DNA of 24,160 bases, taken from contig DFFN01000097.1 in the NCBI GenBank assembly GCA_002369525.1, forward strand, positions 1 through 24,160, read 5' to 3'. Source of the stretch: Lachnoclostridium sp. UBA3775. GTDB lineage: Bacteria; Bacillota; Clostridia; Lachnospirales; Lachnospiraceae. The position numbers and the translations under genes are program-made. The notes under the pieces were generated by a model. It worked only from the letters and a program-made list of their open reading frames with translations, made no database searches and had not been told where the DNA came from. Every line of letters begins with the position of its first letter. Positions within the stretch are counted from its first letter, which is position 1. Below are positions 1 to 5,872 of the stretch, piece by piece.

Positions 1-401
1 TCATGGGAAACCGCCATGCCATCGGCGAAGCTTTCCAGATCACAAGCGACGAAACTCTCACCTGGAACCAGATCTATGCGACCATCGCCGATGCGCTCGG
101 CGTTGAACTTAAGGCCTACCACGTGTCTTCGGACTTCCTTGCGGCAGTGGGCGACCCCATGGGCTATGATTTCGAAGGCAGCCTTACGGGCGACAAGTCG
201 GTTTCGGTGGTGTTTGACAACACAAAGCTTAAGCGCGCGGTTCCGGACATGCAGACCACCGTCCGCTATGACCGGGGAGTGCGTATCGCTCTTGATTACT
301 GCATGAAACATCCCGAGGAATGCCAGATCTTAGACCCCGAGTTTGACGCATGGTGCGACAGGGTGATTAAGGCGCTTGAGGATGCAAAGAAAAACGTTTA
401 G
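1..401 (+). CDS. NAD-dependent epimerase/dehydratase, C-terminal part (5' truncated)
   Basis: The frame is already open at the window edge and ends at TAG 399-401, so only about the last 130 residues are present. The Met codon at position 3 is probably internal. The fragment opens with GNRHAIGEAFQITSDETLTW, the kind of stretch found in the substrate-binding half of extended short-chain dehydrogenase/reductase epimerases. It is followed by a helical C-terminal domain. The Rossmann fold and the YxxxK active site would lie upstream, outside the window, so the substrate (a nucleotide sugar is typical for the family) cannot be read. The next gene starts 12 bases downstream, so the two are probably co-transcribed. 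The family call is fairly secure; the reaction is unknown. Confidence 0.7.
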   Translation, partial: MGNRHAIGEAFQITSDETLTWNQIYATIADALGVELKAYHVSSDFLAAVGDPMGYDFEGSLTGDKSVSVVFDNTKLKRAVPDMQTTVRYDRGVRIALDYCMKHPEECQILDPEFDAWCDRVIKALEDAKKNV

Positions 402-413
402 GACAGAAAAGAA

Positions 414-800
414 ATGAACAAGGCAATAGGCAGGAAAAAATTATTTATTGCAGTCGGGACCTTTTTTGTGGTTATCGCACTTGCGATTCTGGGGCTTGAT
501 GTTTACCGCATGGCAAGCTTCGACCATGTATCATCGAAGCTTACGCTCACGCGCGGGCCCCACAACAGAAAGCAGGCCAGGGTGAACTATGAGTATGATG
601 ACCAGCTGTACATGAATATAAAGCTGTCCGGCTATAACGCTATCACAATGAAGGACGGCAAGGAATTCACCGTGCTCATCAACCCCAAAAATCCCGGCAG
701 GCCCTACACGACCTCGTTCATCATCGAAGGCCTCGTCCTTGCCTGCGGCGTGCTTGTGATCGTTGCAGGAATCAAGGGGGAGGAAGAAAAAAAATCTTGA
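414..800 (+). CDS. Small two-helix membrane protein, DUF3592-like
   Basis: A protein of 128 residues with two hydrophobic segments, at about residues 10-30 and 99-121. They flank a soluble loop of about 65 residues. The loop ends in GKEFTVLINPKNPGRPY, resembling the short beta-rich segment of DUF3592-type proteins (a Gly, then an Asn-Pro pair just before the second helix). Both termini are charged and probably cytoplasmic, placing the loop outside. It starts 12 bases after the epimerase stop with a purine-rich but weak ribosome site (GGACAGAAAAGAA), suggesting the same transcript. No enzymatic residues are apparent, and function is unknown. The DUF3592 assignment rests on layout and one motif only. 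Confidence 0.6.
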   Translation: MNKAIGRKKLFIAVGTFFVVIALAILGLDVYRMASFDHVSSKLTLTRGPHNRKQARVNYEYDDQLYMNIKLSGYNAITMKDGKEFTVLINPKNPGRPYTTSFIIEGLVLACGVLVIVAGIKGEEEKKS

Positions 801-927
801 AAACAGCGTAAAGAATAACCTGAGCCCGCTGCTTTTGCCGGCCGGCTGGGCCTACAGGATAGTCTATCGGACTGTAAAGGGCAGAAAAAGGCTGCTTAAG
901 GAAGCTGAAATTTTGTTGAGGAAATGA
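796..927 (+). pseudogene. Decayed C-terminal tail of an unidentified gene
   Basis: Frame +1 (codons in phase with 811) reads smoothly as LSPLLLPAGWAYRIVYRTVK from 820, then GRKRLLKEAEILLRK and TGA at 925-927. This looks like a genuine protein terminus: aromatic and hydrophobic, followed by a basic helix. It resembles the tails of some Lachnospiraceae glycosyl- or nucleotidyltransferase-like proteins, from memory only. No usable start with a ribosome site lies in the frame, which opens only at 760 inside the preceding gene. It is best read as the residue of a gene deleted through its 5' end, fused by chance to the end of the DUF3592-like gene. It could also be a chance open frame. Confidence 0.35.
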
Positions 928-935
928 GGTTTGAA

Positions 936-1715
936 ATGAAAAAGAAGTTATTGTTTATCGTGTGCTCCGTTCTTTTGCTTACGGCGTGCGGGGACAAAAA
1001 GAAAGAGTCCGGGTCCGCAGCGGCAGACAGCAGCATCAGCAGCGAAAGCACGGCAGAAAGCAGTGAAAAGGGAAACGCTGTCCTTCCGGACAGGGATGAC
1101 AACGAGCCGGGCGGAGAGGTGCCGGATGATCCGACAAAGGTGCCGGAGAACAGCCCCGAGCCGACAAAGGAGCCCGAAAAAACACCGACACCGACGGAAA
1201 CCGCGACGCCCGTTCCGACCGAAACTCCGAGTCCGACACCGGAAGAGGTAACGGAAACACCCACGCCTACTCCGGAAAGCGTGCCCACCTCGGAGCCGGA
1301 TGACGTGATACCAGTATCTGACGACGATCCCGAGATCGAGGAGTTTGAGATCGGAGTATACACCGAAGAGCATTCGATGATGATATACCGCGGAATTCCC
1401 GGATACAGCGAATATAAGATGAGCGACGAGCCGGACAGTGTCGAGGTGATCTTTGCCGGTCCGGGACCGGTTCATGATTTTCAGATCCTTAAGCTTGAGG
1501 ACATGGATTTTGACAACGGAAAGACCACCTACAAGTCTTCGGTGGTCTATGAGGTGAAGGTTATTGACGGAGAGCATCCTCTTGGCGTGACCTTGCCTGC
1601 GATGGAGGACATCCCGAAGGTGGGCATATCCTTTGTGGATGAAAGCGGAAAGCGCTTTACCTATGCGGTTGCAAGGGGCGGCGCGGATGACGTGATCTTC
1701 CTTGCGAGTCTGTAA
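936..1715 (+). CDS. Secreted lipoprotein with Thr/Pro/Glu-rich stalk, function unknown
   Basis: The chosen start is ATG 936, preceded at 6 bases by TGAGG. It gives a classic lipoprotein signal: a basic N-terminus, a hydrophobic core, and lipobox LTAC with Cys at residue 18. ATG 924 would only add four residues. The mature protein starts with a Ser/Glu-rich stretch. A low-complexity linker of alternating TPTP, ETP and EPT units follows, to about residue 125, typical of a stalk that holds a domain off the membrane. The C-terminal 130 residues form a compact, acidic, probably beta-rich domain with no motif I recognise. It should be anchored to the outer face of the cytoplasmic membrane. It is convergent with the kinase gene, whose stop lies 11 bases away. 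Confidence 0.75.
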   Translation: MKKKLLFIVCSVLLLTACGDKKKESGSAAADSSISSESTAESSEKGNAVLPDRDDNEPGGEVPDDPTKVPENSPEPTKEPEKTPTPTETATPVPTETPSPTPEEVTETPTPTPESVPTSEPDDVIPVSDDDPEIEEFEIGVYTEEHSMMIYRGIPGYSEYKMSDEPDSVEVIFAGPGPVHDFQILKLEDMDFDNGKTTYKSSVVYEVKVIDGEHPLGVTLPAMEDIPKVGISFVDESGKRFTYAVARGGADDVIFLASL

Positions 1716-1726
1716 GCACCCGTCTT

Positions 1727-2785
1727 TTAAAATGTAAGAAGTTCTTCGGCTCTGCGATGTATGAAATTCTCTATGTCGCAGAGCCTTTTTTCGGGTATAT
1801 ATTTTCTGTACTTTTGGGGCATCCTGAATCCTTTGGCGGCTTTAAGTTCTGATCTCTGCCTGTCGGAAATGAAGCGTTTTGCGATTTCGTTATAGGAAAT
1901 GCCGTAATAATTCTCGGAGGTTTCTGCCGCTTCAAGCATTTCTTCGCAGCCTTTGGGTCCTTCGAAGGCAAAGAAGGAGCGTCCGTGATCGTAAAGAGGC
2001 GCAAATTCAAGGGGCTTAAGAGTCCTGCTGTCAACTATCAGGCCGAAATTGCCCGAATGGCGGTCCTCGTTACAGATGAGGCTGTCGAAAACCAGCATGT
2101 CGTGATAGGCGCCGACAAAGTCCGGCCCCAGTTTTTCGAGATATCCGCTGATCTGCTTCATCGAATGGTAGAAAAGGATTTTGTTTATGGTGAGCAGCGA
2201 ATGGTCAGTGTCGGTAAATATTTCGCAGCGTACGCAGGGCTTTCCTTCATAGCTCGCCGGGACATAATCCACGAATTTAAGTCCCATGCACTCCGCAAGC
2301 CTTGCGGCGACCAGCTCGGTCACCATTTCGCCGGGATCGTTTTTGTAAAAATAGAGCTTCCCCTTGTAATGCCGCAGCCCTCTGCGGTTGTCATAATTAA
2401 AAAAAGGGGCGAGAGCGGCATTTTTAGAGCTTATATGCTCATGCAGGGCATAGTCTTTAAAAAGCTCGTTTTTTCCTTCCTCGCTTGCCCAGTAGCAGTC
2501 GTTAAGCGAGAGCACGTGGCTTTTCCTGACCAGGTTTTCGGTATCGTCCATGCTGACGCCGAGTTTTTTCCATATTTCGTCATCTCTGGTCCTGTTCATT
2601 GAAACCACCCTTTTTCTTAGCCACGAATACAGAAAGGCATCGTTTAAAAAGACGGCCGGTATCGTGGGAAGAAAGTCGCGGTTTTCGTCATATACCTTTA
2701 AGATCCTGCATTTTCCTTCGGGGCCGTTTATCCAGACAAAGTCAAAGTCTAAGAGCGGTCTGTCAAAATGTTTCAGCGTGAACAT
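1727..2785 (-). CDS. HipA-fold Ser/Thr kinase-like protein of the RiPP locus
   Basis: A protein of 352 residues. The C-terminal half carries the HipA/CtkA-type kinase signature. NEDRHSGNFG sits at residues 239-248, with Asp241 as the likely catalytic base and Asn246 as a metal ligand. It is followed by LYDHGRSF, the counterpart of the DFG metal-binding Asp. The N-terminal about 110 residues do not resemble a HipA N-domain that I recognise. No HipB-like repressor is nearby, which argues against an ordinary HipBA toxin-antitoxin pair. The ATG is preceded by AGGGGG at 8 bases and lies 14 bases after the radical SAM stop, so the two are one operon. Possible roles are phosphorylation of a peptide or partner, or a self-protection or regulatory function. 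The fold is secure; the substrate is unknown. Confidence 0.75.
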   Translation of the reverse strand: MFTLKHFDRPLLDFDFVWINGPEGKCRILKVYDENRDFLPTIPAVFLNDAFLYSWLRKRVVSMNRTRDDEIWKKLGVSMDDTENLVRKSHVLSLNDCYWASEEGKNELFKDYALHEHISSKNAALAPFFNYDNRRGLRHYKGKLYFYKNDPGEMVTELVAARLAECMGLKFVDYVPASYEGKPCVRCEIFTDTDHSLLTINKILFYHSMKQISGYLEKLGPDFVGAYHDMLVFDSLICNEDRHSGNFGLIVDSRTLKPLEFAPLYDHGRSFFAFEGPKGCEEMLEAAETSENYYGISYNEIAKRFISDRQRSELKAAKGFRMPQKYRKYIPEKRLCDIENFIHRRAEELLTF

Positions 2786-2799
2786 AAATTATCCCCCTG

Positions 2800-4227
2800 T
2801 CAGTTGTTTTCGAGAAATTCAACATATGAAAGGTTGGTAAAGCCTTTAAGCGCAGCGGAAATCTTTTTGTACCAGCCGCAGTTAAAGAAGAGGCACTTGG
2901 CCTTGTCTTCGCCGTAATAGTTGATCTCGCAGCCTTTTTCGAATTTTTCGACCGAGCATATGATGCCGATGGCACGGCAGCCGCCGGCGCAGTATTTATA
3001 GTACCTGCACTGTCCGCAGACCGGGTTTTCCTTTGCAAGCTTATGGAGGTTTGCGCAGATTTTATCGTGCAGGTCTCCGCCGGCAAGAATATCCTTAAGC
3101 CTTCTTTTATGAAGATTGTCGAGCTCGATCCCGACTTCGTAGAAGGAGCCTGACATCTGCAGGCAGGGGTAGAGTATTCCGTCAGACGAGACCGCGATCA
3201 TCTTGCGGTTGTCCGCGCAGACGGGATAGGTCGGACGGTATTCTCCCTCGGTAAAATGCACGGGTATCATTTTGTAGCTTCTGCAGGCGGGATCGAATTC
3301 CATGAACTGCCAGATTATCAGGCGCATCCTGTGTTCTTTTTTGCTGTAGGATGCGACCAGCCTTGTCATGGCTTCGTAGTACTCGGGAAAGCTTAAACAT
3401 GCGTCGCCCGCTGCCTGCTGCCATCTTGCGGCTTCGGTGGTGCGGATGATCCTTGTGCACTCGACGCCCATTTCGTCAAGCATATCAAGCGTTTTTTCCA
3501 TGCTTTCAAGGTTGACGCGGTTGACATTGGTCTGGGACATGACCGTAAAGCCGTTGTCTATGCAAAGCTTCATGGCCGCAAGAGTTTTTTCCTCTGCGCC
3601 TTTGCGGTTGCGCATCCAGTCGTGGTGCCCGAGCCCGTCAAAGGATATCTTCATCTTCGCATCGCACCCGATCTCCTTTAATTCGTCAAGCACCTTCTGA
3701 TTTATGAAGTAGCCGTTGGTGTTTATCTCGAACACGCTCATTTTAAGGCGGTAGATCTCGCGTACTATGTCCATGAAATGCTTATACAGCATGGGCTCGC
3801 CGCCGGTAAGGGTGAAGCTTCTTATGCCGCAGTCCGCTGCCTGCTGTATGAGGTCTAAGGCGTCTTCATATTTCCATTCGCTCATGAGAGGGGTGTTGTC
3901 GGCTGCGTTGAAGCAGTGTATGCAGTTATAATTGCACTTTCCAGTGATCATGAGGTTTATCTTCGGAAAATATCTGTGGGGATATTCCTTAAGGCGCGAC
4001 CATTCAGACGGGGCCTCGCCTTTTTCGCACGGTTCCACAAGCCCGAGGTCTATCAGTCCTTTAAGGACCGGCGATTCCTCAAGCTCATGCTCTCCGTCGC
4101 AAAGAAGCATGGTCTCAAACTGCTTTTCGCCAAGGCCCTCCGCCTCGGTAAGGTCGAGTTTATAGTAAGCACGGGGAACAAATTTCCACTTTCTGAGTGC
4201 CGTATCGTCACATATTCTGTAATACAT
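2800..4227 (-). CDS. Radical SAM/SPASM peptide-modifying enzyme with PqqD-like N-terminal domain
   Basis: A protein of 475 residues. The cluster-binding motif CNYNCIHC (CX3CX2C) is at residues 98-105, followed by a Gly-Gly-Glu-Pro SAM-binding motif (TLTGGEPM). The C-terminal third is a Cys-rich SPASM region that includes CGQCRYYKYCAGGC and further Cys near the end, enough for auxiliary Fe-S clusters. The first about 80 residues, with paired acidic helices around LCDGEHELEESPVL, look like a PqqD/RRE domain that would bind a leader peptide. The start has GGAGG at 5 bases. It is transcribed divergently from two Nif11-leader precursors that share its promoter type, making it the likely maturase. 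The bond formed (thioether, C-C crosslink or epimerisation) cannot be read from sequence. Confidence 0.88.
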   Translation of the reverse strand: MYYRICDDTALRKWKFVPRAYYKLDLTEAEGLGEKQFETMLLCDGEHELEESPVLKGLIDLGLVEPCEKGEAPSEWSRLKEYPHRYFPKINLMITGKCNYNCIHCFNAADNTPLMSEWKYEDALDLIQQAADCGIRSFTLTGGEPMLYKHFMDIVREIYRLKMSVFEINTNGYFINQKVLDELKEIGCDAKMKISFDGLGHHDWMRNRKGAEEKTLAAMKLCIDNGFTVMSQTNVNRVNLESMEKTLDMLDEMGVECTRIIRTTEAARWQQAAGDACLSFPEYYEAMTRLVASYSKKEHRMRLIIWQFMEFDPACRSYKMIPVHFTEGEYRPTYPVCADNRKMIAVSSDGILYPCLQMSGSFYEVGIELDNLHKRRLKDILAGGDLHDKICANLHKLAKENPVCGQCRYYKYCAGGCRAIGIICSVEKFEKGCEINYYGEDKAKCLFFNCGWYKKISAALKGFTNLSYVEFLENN

Positions 4228-4280
4228 AGCCGCCTCCGTAAAATTTTTGCGTCTTTTCGCGCGCGTAATAAATTAAGGAA

Positions 4281-4313
4281 ATAATAGCACGGATTCCGCA
4301 CCAAAAGTGCACC
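4281..4313 (-). promoter_or_regulatory. Promoter and 11-bp direct-repeat operator of the radical SAM-kinase operon
   Basis: Read on the minus strand, GGTGCA (4313-4308), 5 bp, GGTGCG (4302-4297), then 10 bp and the -10 box TATTAT (4286-4281). The -10 is preceded by TGC, an extended -10. No -35 consensus is present; the repeats cover that region. Spacing is identical to the promoters at 4358-4390 and 14238-14270, and five of six bases match in the second repeat. Confidence 0.75.
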
Positions 4314-4357
4314 ATGAAATAAAAAAATAAAAAAATTTTTAAAAAAAGTGCGCGAGT

Positions 4358-4390
4358 GGTGCACTTTTGGTGCAGTCTGTGTGTTATAGT
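4358..4390 (+). promoter_or_regulatory. Promoter and 11-bp direct-repeat operator of the RiPP precursors
   Basis: GGTGCA at 4358-4363 and 4369-4374 (11-bp pitch), then 10 bp and the -10 box TATAGT at 4385-4390, with an extended TGT just upstream. A possible weaker third unit (AGTGCG) lies one pitch further upstream. No -35 hexamer is visible, so an activator is expected. An A/T-run spacer separates it from the divergent copy. The predicted leader RNA contains a small GTTCC-AAA-GGAAC hairpin at 4404-4416. Confidence 0.78.
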
Positions 4391-4458
4391 GTGCTCAACA
4401 GGAGTTCCAAAGGAACAAAAAACAGAATGTAAAACGAATATAACAAGGAGGCAAAAAA

Positions 4459-4836
4459 ATGTCTAAGAACTTTAATATTGAAGATTATATCAAGGATCTG
4501 GCACCCGAGCTTCAGGACAAGGCAAGGGCATGTAAGAACATGGATGAGCTCATGGAGCTTGCAGGCGAGGAAGGCGTTGAGCTTTCGGATGAGGCTCTCG
4601 CAAACGTGGCCGGAGGCTGCGGAACATCAACCTGCCATCACACGGGTTACAACGGTACCGTAAATGCTGCCGAGAAGGTAAGCGATGACGGTGCGGGAAA
4701 CATAACCTGGAAGATCACCAGGATCAGATGCAACAAGTGCGGTGCCGTGGTAAATGCAACGAAGGGATACAAGATCTGCATCCCCGACACATGGAGCATC
4801 TACACCCAGTCGGCGGCAATGAGTGACTGTATTTAA
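4459..4836 (+). CDS. RiPP precursor 1, Nif11-type leader with long Cys-rich core
   Basis: A protein of 125 residues, preceded by AAGGAGG. Residues 1-53 are a Nif11-like leader: amphipathic helices with PELQDKARAC and MDELMELAGEEGVELSDEAL, ending in NVAGG. This matches the Nif11-derived propeptide family. The core starts at Cys54 and has 72 residues, with Cys at 54, 59, 91, 94, 107 and 124. CGTSTCHH near the core start and CNKCG in the middle give two Cys pairs laid out like zinc-ribbon knuckles. The predicted cut after the double Gly fits the C39 exporter at 5873. It is followed 22 bases later by a close paralogue. It is probably a secreted modified peptide; whether it is antimicrobial, signalling or structural is unknown. 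Confidence 0.88.
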   Translation: MSKNFNIEDYIKDLAPELQDKARACKNMDELMELAGEEGVELSDEALANVAGGCGTSTCHHTGYNGTVNAAEKVSDDGAGNITWKITRIRCNKCGAVVNATKGYKICIPDTWSIYTQSAAMSDCI

Positions 4837-4858
4837 ACCCAGGAAGGAGAAAACAGCA

Positions 4859-5242
4859 ATGGCTAAGAATTTTAATGTTGATGATTACATCAAGGATCTC
4901 TCACCCGAGCTTCAGGACAAGGCAAGAGCATGCAGGAACATGGATGAGCTTATGGATCTCGCAGGCGAGGAAGGCGTAGAGCTTTCGGATGAGGCTCTTT
5001 CAAAGGTGGCAGGCGGCTGCGGTTCGTCATCAACCTGTAACCACAGCGGTCAGGAAGGCCATGTTATGAACGCAGAAAAGGCAGGCGCCGGCGGTGCGAT
5101 GGGCGAGACCAAGTGGAAGATACTTTCGGCAAAGTGCGACAAGTGCGGCGGAGAAGTAAGGGCCACAAAGGATTACTATGTTACGCTTCCGGATTCCTGG
5201 TCGGTATATACCAAAAAGATCAGAATCAACGATATTGTGTAA
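4859..5242 (+). CDS. RiPP precursor 2, Nif11-type leader, paralogue of precursor 1
   Basis: A protein of 127 residues. I chose ATG 4859 because AGGAAGGAG sits 9 bases upstream and the protein then aligns from residue 1 with precursor 1; a longer in-frame start at 4823 would lie inside the previous gene. The 53-residue leader is nearly identical to that of precursor 1. The 74-residue core keeps the framework Cys (54, 60, 93, 96), the NAEK and ATK segments and the PDSWSVYT ending. It lacks the two extra Cys of precursor 1 (107 and 124) and has a Gly/Ala-rich loop. Conservation of a framework with drift between the Cys pairs suggests a recent duplication and possibly a two-component product. A terminator follows. 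Confidence 0.88.
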   Translation: MAKNFNVDDYIKDLSPELQDKARACRNMDELMDLAGEEGVELSDEALSKVAGGCGSSSTCNHSGQEGHVMNAEKAGAGGAMGETKWKILSAKCDKCGGEVRATKDYYVTLPDSWSVYTKKIRINDIV

Positions 5243-5267
5243 TAAGATAATAGGGAAAGTGAAGACG

Positions 5268-5300
5268 GACCGGGCACATTCAGGTGCCCGGTCTTGTTAT
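5268..5300 (+). terminator. Stem-loop terminator after the precursor genes
   Basis: A perfect 10-bp stem, GACCGGGCAC (5268-5277) and GTGCCCGGTC (5284-5293), with a 6-base loop and then TTGTTAT. The U-tract is imperfect, so some read-through into the exporter operon is possible. Confidence 0.75.
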
Positions 5301-5345
5301 GAGAGGGAAAAATAGCAGAATTTTAATGACGTATGTATTTTTTTC

Positions 5346-5375
5346 TTGTAATTGTTGCGCAGGATATGGTATGAT
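5346..5375 (+). promoter_or_regulatory. Conventional promoter of the exporter-regulator operon
   Basis: TTGTAA at 5346-5351, an 18-bp spacer, and TATGAT at 5370-5375 with an extended TGG just upstream. It lacks the GGTGCA repeats of the other three promoters, so exporter and regulator can be made independently of that control. Confidence 0.6.
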
Positions 5376-5437
5376 ATTGTAGTATTACTGTAAACAGTGG
5401 CGTAGTGCGCCCATTTTTACGACACAAGGAAATTAAA

Positions 5438-5851
5438 ATGGAAAAAAACCTGTTCAGACAGAAAACGATAGATAAGATGTCCACCCCGGACGAGCTGACC
5501 GATTATCTGAAGGTGACCACCCCTTCGGTATGGATGGTGCTCTCTGCGGTTTTAGTGCTGCTTATAGGCGTCATAATCTGGGGCTTCCTCGGAAGGCTCG
5601 ATACCAAGATGAGCGCGGAGGCCGATGTGAAGGACGGAGTTGCGCAGGTCTGGCTTGCTCCCGCCGATGCCGAAAAGGTTAAAGCAGGCATGGAGCTTGT
5701 GATAGGGAGCGAGGAGCTTACCGTAAAGGACGTAAGCAAGGATGAAGAGGGCGACTATTATGCCTATGCCGACACCACTCTAAGGGACGGCACATACGAT
5801 GCGGAAATAACGGTAGAACATATCAGGCCGATAAAGTTCCTGCTTGATTAG
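5438..5851 (+). CDS. NHLM system secretion (adaptor-like) protein
   Basis: A protein of 137 residues; ATG 5438 was chosen because AAGGA lies upstream. The N-terminus (FRQKTIDKMSTPDELTDYLK) is typical of the NHLM bacteriocin-system secretion proteins, a short HlyD-like family. One membrane helix spans roughly residues 30-50. A small outside domain follows, with an acidic, beta-rich sequence and no full-length HlyD hairpin. The family normally accompanies the two ABC transporters, as here, and probably couples them to the exit path. It is the first gene of the exporter operon and ends 21 bases before the C39 exporter gene. Confidence 0.8.
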   Translation: MEKNLFRQKTIDKMSTPDELTDYLKVTTPSVWMVLSAVLVLLIGVIIWGFLGRLDTKMSAEADVKDGVAQVWLAPADAEKVKAGMELVIGSEELTVKDVSKDEEGDYYAYADTTLRDGTYDAEITVEHIRPIKFLLD

Positions 5852-5872
5852 TTTGTGAGGTAAGCGGATTAC

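Noticed and set aside
896..1577. Minus-strand Ser/Gly/Val-rich and Arg-rich open frames
   Set aside because: They are shadows of the low-complexity Thr/Pro/Glu linker of the lipoprotein, which has a signal peptide and ribosome site on the plus strand.
1727..2785. HipBA toxin-antitoxin module
   Set aside because: The kinase motif is present, but there is no HipB-like repressor gene beside it, and the gene is second in an operon behind the radical SAM gene.
4823..4858. Upstream ATG of precursor 2 as the true start
   Set aside because: It lies inside precursor 1, and the shorter form from 4859 has the better ribosome site and aligns from residue 1 with precursor 1.
5301..5437. A fourth GGTGCA-type operator before the exporter operon
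   Set aside because: No GGTGC direct repeat at 11-bp pitch is present; only TTGCGC occurs, which does not fit.
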